Below the pieces are notes generated by a model. It was not told where the DNA came from and ran no database searches. It saw only the letters and a program-made list of their open reading frames with translations. From assembly GCA_022559985.1 (NCBI GenBank), contig JAFJTR010000010.1, forward strand, positions 496,001 through 560,000: DNA of 64,000 nucleotides. Direction: 5' to 3'. Positions 32,202-43,144 of this stretch are shown one piece after another. Position 1 is the stretch's first letter, and the number at the start of each line of letters is the position of its first letter. This DNA comes from Parastagonospora avenae f. sp. tritici 18332-5 (Eukaryota; Ascomycota; Dothideomycetes; Pleosporales; Phaeosphaeriaceae). The position numbers were made by a program, and so were the translations under genes.

Positions 32202-34662
32202 ATGGGTATTCCACAGTGGGCAATCAATTTATCAATTACAAAGCAGCTCAGCTCACCATTTCAGATTGTTTGATGTCATCAAAGATTACGAGGAAGTTGT
32301 TCCCATTGCGCAACTGGCTGAGGACCATCATTGGCACTATGGCAGACCTCTCAGAATCGCAGTCGACGAGGCTGACTGGAGATTCAATAATCTCACGCAA
32401 GCACAGGTCTATGCCATCCGCGATACCTAGGATATGGCCTATCAAGGGCAAGAAAAGACCATGTTCTACAGGATCTGTCGTTTTCTCACACTCAACATAC
32501 AATTGATATTTGTTTTTGACGGCCCTAGTCGACTATGGAAGAATGGAAAGCGGGGTCAAGGGAAAATCGACTACCGTGAGAGGGATCTCCTCAAAGAAGT
32601 GCTAAGATGCTTTGGCATTCCTTACCACGAAGCACCCGGAGAAGCGGAGGCTGAATGCGCCCGCCTACAAATTCTAGGCCTGGTCGATGCCGTATGGTCA
32701 CAAGACTCAGACTCTATCATGTTCGGGTGCATGTTGTGGATCCGTGATGACCGTGTTGTTAAAGAGAAGGGGACGACGGATCGATCGAAAGAAAACACAC
32801 AGAAGAGCAAGAAGACCGCTCGTGTCGTGAGGGCAACAGATTTGAAAGCACGACTGTATCTCGATCGAGAGGCATTAGTTCTCTTCGTCATGCTTGTTGG
32901 TGGTGACTATGATAGGCAAGGTCTGCCTGGATGCGGACCGAGCATTGCGAAGCAGGTTATCAGGAAAGGTCTTGGACAAAGTCTATGCATGTGCCTCAAC
33001 CAACGGGATTGTGATGCATGGGGTCTATTATTAGTTGAGAGTCTCCCGCGTGGCATTGCTGTGCCGGAAGGCTTTCCGAGCTTCAAAACTTTGGTAAAGT
33101 ACAACAGCCCGAAGGTCACTGCAGATGAGGTGCTGAGGAACAATGCGAAACTGAAGCCGGACTACCTGAAACCGATCGATGAGTTGAACCTTCTCGAAGT
33201 GACTAGCTCACGCTTCAACATCTGGGGAAGATTGTAGTAAGTATTCATGTTGACTCCCGAGGAGGATAACTACTAAGTTTTACTTCGCAGCATGAATTGG
33301 GTCGGCCCTGTGCTACTCACGAAATGCTTGTCGAAGGGCAGCTCACCAGTAACATCCGAGGTGGTCAGCAGCATCAAGATGGTCAAACAAAAAGCTGCGC
33401 AAACGAATGGTGGGCCGCTATTTGAACGCAAGCTTAGCTTCTCGCCTTTCGGCGTCACGACTTTGCGAAGAGAAGATTTCGAAGGCGACCGACTCGGCTA
33501 TTGGAATGGCGATAGAACCACATTATTCGATCCAGAACATCGCGTGGAAAATTGCGTAATGCCAAACTACTGGCTTCAGAAGGCTCTGCCGCCAGATGTG
33601 CTTGATCCTCCACCAGCAGTACCGAAAAGTCACTCTAAAAAACGCAAACAGCAAGCCGATCCGCCATCAGAGCCTGCTGAGAAGACCGGTGTCATCGCAA
33701 AGAAGCCACGAAAGGTGCCCGGAACCAACACAACGGATCGCCGAAGCTCACCCAATATAACAAGCGCACCTTCATATGTGACACCGAAGAGACGAAGCCG
33801 TCTGAAGCCTCCTGTAAATCGGACCGAAGACATCATTGAGATCTCGGACTCTGATGAAGAGCTCCGTCTTCCACCTTCACGGCTCCTGCAAAAATCTTCT
33901 GCACACACCGTTGTGTCTCAAGTTGTCGACCTTGGGTTGCCAAGCTCTTCCGATGAATCAGCCGATATCATTGCACGAGGAAAGCCCCAAAAAGTTGCAG
34001 GTCTGCAAAGGCTGGGCCGAGTGGACCACACCCGTCCAATGTCTCCTATCCATTTTTACGATATTGATGATGAGCACGATTTCCAACTCGCTTTACGACT
34101 GAGCGTGCGCGAGCACAACGCTGCACCTTCGACTCCTGGTGAAAGACGCTTTGGCGATTCATCGAATCTTGGACTGCCTATGTGTAACGAATCTATCCCC
34201 AAACCGACGTTTCGTGCGTCGCGTGGAGGAAGACAAACACAGAGCACGTCTACCAACGTACGCGCAGAGCCTCTTGCAGAAGGAGAACAGGATTCGATAC
34301 AGGTGCTGCGCGAGCCCGTTATATTTGGTGCTTATAATGCGCCGGCAGCGCGCGTTGAATTTTCAAGTATAGCTTCCTTTCAGCGAAAAGAGGCGGACAC
34401 GTTGACTTCTCCCTCACATATTTCTCAAACGAGCTCCGCTTCATCGGAGCGTACAACAGCTCGCATTGCTCATCCGACTTCCCCGGCCCTCGGCGACGTT
34501 CGTACAGCACGTCTCAGGCACTTTCAGTCATCGAGTGCTGCAGTACCCACGACTGATGGCCATCCAGGTATTGCACAGTCAAATGTTACACCAAGACGAC
34601 CAGTGCCACCGGCTTTTCTTGTGCCAGTAGGTACAGATTGTATCGACTTAACAGAGGATTGA
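32202..34662 (+). pseudogene. XPG/GEN1(Yen1)-like nuclease gene with in-frame TAG
   Basis: Exons 32202-32215 (14 nt, MGIPQ), 32265-33236, 33291-34662; introns 32216-32264 (GTGGGC...TTCAG) and 33237-33290 (GTAAGT...GCAG). The family cuts branched DNA such as Holliday junctions and flaps. Present: the N-terminal M-G-I-P; PLRIAVDEADW with the first metal Asp; EAPGEAEAECA; WSQDSDSIMFG; GGDYDRQGLPGCG with the helix-hairpin-helix start. The C-terminal 450 residues are disordered, with KKRKQ nuclear signals and three SUMO-interaction-like motifs (IIEISDSDEE, VVDLGLPSSSDES, CIDLTED). TAG at 32428-32430 (codon 60) falls between the first metal Asp and the I-region. Both sides are in the same frame and read as one conserved protein (YAIRDT*DMAYQGQE). 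No intron can remove it without deleting the catalytic Asp. Without the stop the product would be 785 codons. Restart at ATG 32434 would lack one metal ligand. Confidence 0.75.
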
Positions 34663-34968
34663 TCAAACATGTCTGTTGGGGGGCACGCTGTCTCTATTGC
34701 TGGGGCAGATCGGGATTCTGTGTAGAGTGAAGCTCGTGGTTCAGACAATATTGTTAGGTAACGATTATGGGGCAACAGAGTGTTGAGTGCTCTGCGTCAG
34801 AGTGAAATTCAGTGAAAGCTTCTCACGAGCCTACACAACTCGCCAGCAATGTCTAATCACTCCTGGGGTACAAAGAACTGTTTGTATCCTGCATCCTAAG
34901 ATCTTCTCTAGTAAATTCACAACTCAACCATCATTGGATCAACAACAATCCGACCACCGAGACGTCCA

Positions 34969-35964
34969 ATGTCAATTCTTTACGAAGACTTCGTAGACGG
35001 CCTACGTGCCGTTCTACCGCCTACCATTACGCCAAGCGATCCTTCTTGCCATGTTTGCAGCTTGGAGTATGGGTCATCAGGGATTGGAGCGGAGACGGAC
35101 CTTGACTACCTCAACGAACTTCCCGGCCCCTTTCTCAAGATATTCGTTCAAGACGTTGTAGAGCCAGTAACCACGACATGTGACCACAACTTCTGCACAT
35201 TTTGCATTTGTCAGTGGCTCATAGGAAAGGACATCCCCACTTGTCCTGTCTGCCGCGCTCGCATCGGAATTCCGGAACACTTGCTCGATTGGCACAATGG
35301 CAACGACATCAACGATACTATCGATGGTCTCAGTACATCTCTGCACGTCTCGTCATCAGAGGCACAAGATATTCTCGACATCTTGTCCATGCCTGTCCGC
35401 CAGATACTCACTACTAATACGCCAATGCTGTTCCTATGGAACAGCGCGGTGTTAGTGTCGGACCTGCCCAAGCTCATGGTTTCCGTAGCGAGGCGCTTCC
35501 ACTACTAAACCATGCGGGTCGAAGTGCCTGCTGATCTGCCCGGACTGAAGCTTCATAATCCTATGGACCGGTTGGCTGGCATGCGCAAATCTGACAAGAC
35601 GAAGAGCCTGGCCTCATTTACCTGCGAGGATGCACCGTTGACTGACTATCCTCAATCGCACGAAATGTACGTACGGCTTTGTGAGCGTATCTACGACATC
35701 GGAGACGATTTGGAGAGTATGTACGAGCGCTGCTTTACTCAGGCGGAGGTGCTGTGTCTCAGGATCAAAAAGGAGATGCCGGATGCTGATGGGGGCTTTG
35801 GGATGGATAGGTGGGATGCGTATGTGCAATGCGTGGTCGATGGCCTGATGGTCTGGCAGGGCTACTGTGAGAGTGTGAACATGCTCACGGCGAGACAAGT
35901 GACAAGAGTTGTTGTCGATGCCGAGAGGGCAGCGGAGGGCGTACAGGCTTATACAGTCGGCTAG
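34969..35964 (+). pseudogene. RING-finger protein gene, split by in-frame TAA
   Basis: One frame from ATG 34969 to a stop at 35962, interrupted only by TAA at 35506-35508. The upstream part (179 aa) has a RING-like set: CHVC (about 27-30), then CDHNFCTFCICQWL and CPVC (about 65-91), a C3HC4 pattern with an unusually long first loop. Such proteins act as ubiquitin E3 ligases. The downstream part (150 aa from ATG 35512) is helical (YVRLCERIYDIGDDLESMYERC and later segments) and starts one codon after the stop, so it looks like the rest of the same protein. Alternatives: a 102-nt intron 35449-35550, in phase, with a weak GTGTTA donor, a TACTAAA branch-like site over the stop and a GAAG acceptor; or a genuine short protein plus a separate small gene. 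I lean to a disrupted gene, not firmly. Confidence 0.55.
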
Positions 35965-36129
35965 CAAATGGTCCTTCCTTGGTAGGAAAATGTATGGTCT
36001 CATGATAAATTTCAGGCAAGAGAGTTCTTCAATGACATCTTTCGAGAACTTATTTTATTGGCGGGTAGCGTCTATTATATACATCTGTCAATACATGTAG
36101 TCAGCAGGACATCAACGAATACGTGCGCC

Positions 36130-37016
36130 TTACGAGTGTCTCTTAGACAGCCACCGCTTCAACTTCCCAATCGCCCCATCCCCCAGCGTCTGACTACAGC
36201 TGCCTGACTCCACATGCATGAACAGACCCGACAGCTTTGTGAAATAGGTATCACATCTGGGACACTCGAAGCATTCGATCTTCTCAGCGTCGCCATACTC
36301 GTCTATCAGTGGCCACAGATCCTCTTCCTCAAGCAATTTTTTATGCACCCAATCGTTCATGATGTACTTTTTCCATTGGAAGCACATGGCAGCCGATTTA
36401 CCGAGATCGTGGATATCGATACCAGAGGTGCAGGTGCCGGACTCCAGGTGGATGATCATACCGCTGTAGGTAATGAATTCTCGTGTGCAGCCGTAGCATT
36501 CGTAATCGGGCGTGCGGTGTGTGAGTTTGTGCTGTGTAAGTATCAGAAAGCACTTTAGCCAGAATATATTTCTACAATACTGACGTGTGTCAGGTTGGAT
36601 GGCGTATCGAAGTGCTTTTCACACACGTCGCAGACATTATGAGTTTGTTTATGTTGCTCAAAGTACTCATTGTTGTGATGAAGTCCACCACGATGACCGC
36701 ACCCTTCACAGACCATTGCGCATTTGGTTTGTCGGCAATGTGTTTTCAGATTACCCCAGGAGGAGTACCGCTTCTTGCAGACTGTGCATACATTGTGCTT
36801 GGACGCTTCATGTGCATTGAGTTCCTCGTTTGAGATGAGGTCAGACACTGTGCAGAAACGACAATTGTATGCCGGATCGGATGGTAATGGGCGTAGGATG
36901 GCAAGACCGGTCATATGGATCACCATTGTGACGTTGTGCTTCTCATGAAGCAAGTAGAAGGTATGGAAGAGAAGCCAGTAGGGGACATACACAGGAGGAA
37001 AGGACCTTGCTTGCAT
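36130..37016 (-). CDS. C2H2-type zinc-finger protein
   Basis: Minus strand exons 37016-36585 and 36531-36130; intron 36584-36532 (GTCAGT...ACAG, 53 nt); 277 aa. ATG 37016 gives a hydrophobic lead-in (PYWLLFHTFYLL); ATG at 36926, thirty residues in, is an alternative start that gives a protein opening just before the first finger. Fingers in order: YNCRFC...HEASKH, VCTVCKKRYSSWGNLKTHC, MVCEGCGHRG...HKQTH, VCDVCEKHFDTPSNLTHHKLTH (split by the intron, whose removal completes the second His pair), YECYGC...HLESGTC and FECPRC...HVESGSC. The last two are C2HC fingers with the H-x-ESG-x-C ending common in fungal proteins of this class. Probably nuclear, DNA- or RNA-binding; target unknown. Confidence 0.8.
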
Positions 37017-37466
37017 GAAGGCAGAAGGTTCATAAGACGGGAACTAGATTGTTTGACCATCAAGCCGGTCTAGCACAAGATGGTGCTAGCGCGGCTGACC
37101 GGTACCTAGGTACAGTGCATCCCGAGGTCAAGCTGGAGGCAATTACTTATGTTAAGTTTGGTATACAAAGGCACTGGTGGGCCAGGTTTTCAATCGAGAG
37201 CCAACACATGTTTTATACCTAAGCTTGACATATTCGCTATTCATCGGCTCATCGGCGATGGCCCGTCAAAGATATCGTGAATAATCGGGCAGACTCTGCG
37301 GGTGACTACATCGCAAAACTAGATCTCAGGTGAGAATAGTCCGCGAAAATATGAGTCAAGGGATAGGTACAAGTACAAGTCTTTCGCCGTAGCACATTTA
37401 GCTGTTCAACCCTCGTCTCTACCCTTTTGTCGTTTCTACTAATTTCTGCCGTCACATTTCGGCAAG
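37017..37466. promoter_or_regulatory. divergent promoter region, C2H2 gene / ssu1
   Basis: 450 bases between two divergent ATGs. Noted: a GGCTCATCGGCGATGGCC stretch at about 37246 and a CT-rich run just before the ssu1 ATG. No specific regulator site can be named. Confidence 0.4.
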
Positions 37467-38892
37467 ATGTCCTCACCTTGTTCCCAACGACAAAATACTT
37501 GTCTTAACAGCATCAATGCTGTCGAAGATACTGTTTCCTCGCGCACTCAATCGCTGCCAAAATGGCTTATCTCAGCAGACCGAAGAGGCTGGAGGAGACT
37601 TGTGCAGAACTTTACTCCGTCGTGGGTACGTACATCCTCAACTCGTGCCGAGAGGCAGACACATAGTACTAATGTTTCTATCAGTTTGCCGTTACGATGG
37701 GTACAGGTATCGTCGCCGTCCTTCTCCACACACTCTCCGACCTGTATCCTGGCCATCGCCATCCGCTGCAAACTCTCAGCATTGTGTTCTTCGTGCTCAA
37801 CGTATCTCTCTTCACCGTCATCTTCATCATCTCGATCTTGAGATACACGCTCTACCCAGCGACCTGGTCGCTCATGCTCCAACACCCAGTGCAATCGCTC
37901 TTCCTTGGCACGTTACCCATGGGATTTGCAACAATCGCAAATATGTTCGTCGCGGTCTGCGTTCCAGCGTGGGGTGGCCGAACACCATATTACGCGTGGG
38001 CGTTGTGGTGGCTTGATGTGGGGGTCAGTGTTGCGTGTTGCCTCTGGCTTCCCTTTCAGATGTGAGTTACTTCTACGCCGTGTTCTAAACATAAAAGCTT
38101 ATGAGAACAGGATGACGAAGCACCAAACTCGCCACGAGACGATGACAGCGGCATGGCTTTTACCCATTGTCTCCTGCATTGTCGCTGCATCTTCGGGCGG
38201 CGTTGTGGCCTCAGTACTACCAAATCCTGGCCATGCTCTGATCACGGTCGTTACCAGTTATGTCCTGTGGGGTATGGGTATCCCCCTTGCCTTGGTCGTT
38301 CTGACCATGTACTTCCATCGCCTTGCCATTCACAAGCTTCCACCGAGTGAAGTCATAGTCAGTGTCTTTCTACCGCTCGGTCCGATGGGTCAAGGGGGAT
38401 ACGGCATCATGCAGCTTGGTAAAGTCGCAGCGAAGATCTTCCCCAAGACGAAGACACTGCACCCAATGGCCGGCGAGATTTTATATGTGATGGGTTGGAT
38501 GATTGCCATTGTGCTCTGGGGCTTTGGTCTTGTTTGGCTCTTCTTCGCTGTGGCATCGATTGCACGGAGCAGGTTCCCGTTCAACATGGGCTGGTGGGGT
38601 TTCACATTCCCCATTGGAGTATTCACCATGGCGACGATCAGTATTGGGCAAGAACTGCCGTCCGCGTTCTTCAGAATCCTTGGAACAGTGAGTCTGGTCT
38701 ATCATCCTTCGCCACAGTGAATGGCTAAGAATCGCCTAGGTGCTTGCAATCAGCGTTCTACTGCTCTGGCTTGTGGTTGCCATCGGCACCGCCAAGAACA
38801 TATTGTTTGGCAATCTTTTCGAAGCGCCTTGTCTGCGAGAGATGGAGAGAAGGGCAGATGCTGCAGTGAAAAAAGGACATCAAAACGCCTGA
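37467..38892 (+). CDS. ssu1: sulfite efflux pump, Ssu1 / TDT family
   Basis: Four exons: 37467-37625, 37685-38061, 38111-38687, 38740-38892; introns 37626-37684, 38062-38110, 38688-38739. Product 421 aa. The tellurite-resistance/dicarboxylate transporter fold with ten TM helices; the fungal Ssu1 branch exports sulfite across the plasma membrane. Seen: the family opening NFTPSWFAVTMGTGIVAVLL directly across intron 1, GTLPMGFATIANM, then PPSEVIVSVFLPLGPMGQGGYG in the second half (the Phe-gated SLAC1-like pore lies around such segments) and the final helix VLAISVLLLWLVVAIGTA. The N-terminal 45 residues are cytosolic. Mae1-type malate permeases are the main alternative; the GPMGQGG block favours Ssu1. 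Exon junctions all restore hydrophobic helices. Confidence 0.85.
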
Positions 38893-39541
38893 ATTGCTTG
38901 CATGCGCACTGAAGATTTCGAAGTGCCAGTAATGCGATAACAGCATGATGCGTTTTACTCCGATACCAAGAGCGTAGTAATGACTTTATGACATTCTATC
39001 ATGTGCTCATAGACATGTCGTTGGTACAACACGCACGGTGCTTTTGAAGTCGCGGTGAGAGTTAGCAGGAATCGACGTTCACCAAGACAGTTCTTGGCGG
39101 TGATGTTCATTGGTGGCGTCGGATGAGGCTGATGGTTGACCAGGCACCAGGGGACGCGTCGAAGGTAACAATACGCCAGTTTCACCCATGGGTCTCGAAC
39201 CGTGGTACAGGCGGCGGTGATTGGCTGGCGTATCAACATGTGCAGGCGGCAAGAGGTGAAAGGGACACAGTTTGAGTTTGTCGGCTGCCTTGCCCTGGTT
39301 ATCTAAGCCTTTCCATACGCTTCGAAGTGATACTTGCGCTAAAATCCAGCGCACGGACTCGTGGAGCTACCTACCTCATCATCGAACTACGGCCGACTTA
39401 CTTAACCTCCACCCACGCCTCCATCGTCTACCCATCACCTCCAACCACACCGCAACTTCTACTCAACAACGCTGCAGCTTTCAGATACCCCCTCCCCAAC
39501 CAGAAAAGTACACTCGCTGCAAATCAAGACAGACCGCCAAC
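38893..39541. other. intergenic, promoter of cdc48
   Basis: 649 bases. A 9-bp inverted repeat ATACGCCAG (39171-39179) / CTGGCGTAT (39225-39233) flanks a perfect minus-strand Pol III B-box match at 39191-39201 (GGTTCGAGACC), but no A box or tRNA fold accompanies it. The last 200 bases are C/A-rich leader. Confidence 0.45.
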
Positions 39542-42200
39542 ATGTCGGCTGAAGACTACACCACTCCCAAGGTGGATCTGTCAAAGTAAGTTTGCTCGCC
39601 ACCAGTCTATAGTCATCATGGAATGCTGCTAACAGATTCACAGAGATCCATCTGGCGCAGAGGCCAAGGACGTAAGCATCACCGAGCGCCTTTCCGCGGT
39701 TGCGATAACTGACCCGCCACAGAAAGACGAGACCGCAACCGCGATCCTCAAGAAGAAGAAGAAGCCAAACTCGTTGATGTAAGCATTCCCCAAGTCTTTA
39801 TGAAGTCCCAGCTAACAGATTCCAGTGTCACCGATGCCGTCAACGATGACAACTCGATCATCGCCCTCTCAAACAACACCATGGAGACGCTCCAGCTCTT
39901 CCGCGGTGACACTGTACTCGTTAAGGGCAAGAAGCGAAAGGACACAGTCTTGATCGTCCTCGCAGACGACGATCTCGATGACGGCTCAGCGCGGATAAAC
40001 CGAGTCGTTCGCCACAACCTGCGGGTGAAGCACGGCGACGTTATCACCATCCACCCATGTCCCGATATCAAATACGTAAGCATCATCTGACGAATCCTAA
40101 ATTTGACATTTGCTAACGGTTCCTCAGGCCAAGCGTATCGCAGTCCTTCCTATCGCAGATACCGTCGAGGGTATCACCGGATCATTATTCGACGTTTTCC
40201 TCGCACCATACTTCCGCGAAGCCTACCGACCCGTTCGCCAGGGTGACACCTTCACAGCCCGCGGTGGAATGCGACAAGTAGAGTTCAAGGTCGTAGAGGT
40301 CGACCCACCAGAGTTTGGCATTGTCGCGCAAGACACCGTCATCCACTGCGAAGGCGAGCCCATTCAGCGTGAGGACGAGGAGGGCAACCTCAACGAAGTC
40401 GGTTACGATGACATTGGTGGCTGCCGCAAGCAGATGGCGCAGATCCGAGAGTTGGTTGAGCTGCCTCTGAGGCATCCTCAGCTCTTCAAGTCTATCGGTA
40501 TCAAGCCGCCGCGTGGAATCCTCATGTACGGTCCCCCGGGTACCGGTAAGACGCTGATGGCTCGTGCCGTCGCCAACGAAACTGGTGCCTTCTTCTTCCT
40601 GATCAACGGCCCCGAGATCATGTCGAAGATGGCTGGTGAGTCAGAATCAAACCTCCGGAAGGCCTTCGAGGAGGCAGAGAAGAACTCGCCCGCGATTATC
40701 TTCATCGACGAAATCGATTCGATCGCCCCCAAGCGTGAGAAGACCAACGGTGAAGTCGAGCGCCGTGTTGTCTCTCAATTGCTCACCCTCATGGACGGCA
40801 TGAAGGCGCGCTCCAACGTTGTCGTTATGGCAGCCACCAACCGACCCAACTCCATCGACCCCGCTCTCCGCCGGTTCGGTCGTTTCGATCGCGAGGTCGA
40901 CATCGGTATTCCCGACCCCACCGGCCGTCTCGAGATTCTCCAGATCCACACCAAGAACATGAAGCTTGGTGACGATGTCGACCTACAGACCATCGCCGCG
41001 GAGACTCACGGTTACGTCGGTTCCGATTTGGCATCCCTCTGCTCAGAGGCTGCTATGCAACAGATTCGTGAGAAGATGGATCTCATTGATCTCGATGAGG
41101 ACACCATCGACGCCGAGGTGCTCGACTCGCTCGGTGTTACCATGGAGAACTTCCGCTTCGCTCTGGGTGTCTCTAACCCATCTGCGCTGCGCGAGGTTGC
41201 TGTTGTCGAGGTGCCTAACGTTCGATGGGAGGACATTGGTGGTCTGGAGGAGGTCAAGCGCGAGCTCATCGAGAGCGTTCAGTACCCCGTCGACCACCCC
41301 GACAAGTTCCTCAAGTTCGGTATGTCGCCATCCCGTGGTGTGCTCTTCTACGGTCCTCCCGGTACTGGTAAGACACTGCTCGCCAAGGCTGTTGCCAACG
41401 AGTGCGCGGCCAACTTCATTTCCATCAAGGGTCCTGAGCTGCTTTCCATGTGGTTCGGTGAGTCCGAGAGCAACATTCGTGACATCTTCGACAAGGCACG
41501 TGCTGCCGCACCTTGTGTCGTCTTCCTCGACGAGTTGGACTCCATTGCCAAGTCGCGTGGTGGATCACAGGGTGATGCTGGTGGTGCCTCGGACCGTGTC
41601 GTCAACCAGCTTCTGACTGAGATGGACGGTATGACCTCGAAGAAGAACGTCTTCGTTATTGGTGCCACCAACCGACCGGAGCAGCTCGACAACGCTCTGT
41701 GCCGTCCTGGACGTCTCGACACCCTCGTCTACGTCCCTCTGCCCGATCTTGCCTCGCGAACAAGCATTCTCAAGGCCCAACTCCGCAAGACCCCTGTCGC
41801 GCCAGACGTCGACGTTGAGTTCATTGCGCAGAACACCCACGGCTTCTCCGGTGCCGATCTTGGCTTCATCACCCAGCGTGCTGTCAAGCTCGCCATCAAG
41901 CAGTCCATCTCTCTGGACATTGAGCGCCGCAAGGCCCGCGAGGCTGCTGGTGAGGATGTCGAGATGGAGGATGATGCCGAGGATGCCGTTCCTGAGCTCA
42001 CCAAGGCCCATTTCGAGGAGGCCATGCGTTCCGCTCGCCGTTCCGTGACCGATGTCGAGATCCGCCGGTACGAGGCGTTCGCACAATCAATGAAGAACAC
42101 CGGTGGCTCAAGCTTCTTCCGCTTCCCTGAGGGTGACCAGCCCGCGGATGGGCAGAACGCCTTTGGCAACGATGGCGAGGACGAGGATCTGTACAATTAG
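39542..42200 (+). CDS. cdc48: AAA+ ATPase Cdc48 (p97/VCP)
   Basis: Five exons: 39542-39585, 39644-39671, 39723-39778, 39826-40075, 40128-42200; introns 39586-39643, 39672-39722, 39779-39825, 40076-40127. Product 816 aa, the usual size. The hexameric segregase pulls ubiquitylated proteins out of membranes and complexes, with Ufd1-Npl4 and other cofactors. Seen: N domain (residues about 30-200; NSLIVTDAV, LFRGDTVLVKGKKRKDTV); D1 with GPPGTGKT at about 261 and IIFIDEID at about 317; D2 with GPPGTGKT at about 535 and VVFLDELD at about 590; arginine fingers in FGRFDREVD and CRPGRLD contexts; acidic C-terminus ending EDEDLYN, where p97 has its conserved terminal Tyr. Codon use is strongly C-ending, as expected of a highly expressed gene. 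All introns sit in the first 600 bases, and exon 2 is only 28 nt. Confidence 0.97.
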
Positions 42201-43144
42201 AGACGGGAATGATTCCACGACTTGATGCGATGGAGGACGGGTTGGCTTATTTCACGGCTACATGCCTCGTACCTAGACAGTAATTCCAGACGGCTCTTGC
42301 ATTAGGGGCAGTGCTGAATGGAGATGGATTTGATAGTAGTGTTCATGGAACGTCAATGATATGAGAATGAAAGGCATGATTTCCACACGGATGATTCAAT
42401 TGCTTGTGACGAGTGTGCTCGATATGTTTGCTATCGCTAATGGCCTGGTCACCGTGTCAGAATGTAGACAGCACAAGGAAGAGTTGGATAGATCCCTCTA
42501 CACTTTTCTTCATATGAAGAGCATGTGTGAACGCTTTTCCCTGTGTAAGTAAATAAAGGACATGGATCAAATTTTCTTTTAGCAAAAAGGCCATTGTCTA
42601 CTATAGCGAGATGGTGCTACTTGTGCATGTCTCCTTTTAGAGAATGTCAATAATTCTCACACCCTCTGGCTAAACCATCATGGCCTGGGTAAAGCCCGAC
42701 CTGGGTCCACCTCAATCCAGGTCCTTTTCTGCTACCATCGTGGACCGACAACTTGCATGTATCCTCCTCGCCGGATCAAATGGCGCCGCTGGTGTATCGT
42801 CCAACCTAACAAGGACAGCGCAACGCAGTCATAACAGTATTTTAGCAGATTTAGTCGCGTCAAGACTTTTTGACGCCAGAATCCTTCACGATCTGACCCA
42901 GGAGGCAGGAAAGTATTATGCAATATTCCACAATTGGTGCCAAGAGAGTCAAATCAGCATCGATGACTGCAATCTGGCGTTAATTTGATGGCAACGTGCA
43001 GTTGGGGAAATAGCGAGAGGGCGCGCGTGGTGGAGTGTCAAATGCACGAGCGAGTCGCCCTCTTTGGATATCTCGTAGCACTGCCAGACTGACTGTCGTC
43101 CGATATTAGCATGTGTAACGAGCGAGACTGGGAAAGTGTAGATT
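42201..43144. other. intergenic between convergent genes
   Basis: 944 bases between convergent stops. A 102-codon frame (42680-42988, +) begins with ATG but has no domain and no promoter-like leader; I do not call it a gene. Confidence 0.45.

Noticed and set aside
32359..32430. Possible in-phase 69-nt intron (GTCGAC...CTAG) that would remove the premature TAG of the nuclease
   Set aside because: It would delete the conserved VDEADW segment with the catalytic Asp and has a poor donor.
39090..39125. GGTGGCGTC, resembling the Rpn4 PACE element (GGTGGCAAA) upstream of cdc48
   Set aside because: Only six of nine bases match, and an Rpn4 orthologue is not established for this group.
42680..42988. 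102-codon + frame after cdc48
   Set aside because: ATG start but no recognisable features, and it lies in a convergent 3' region.
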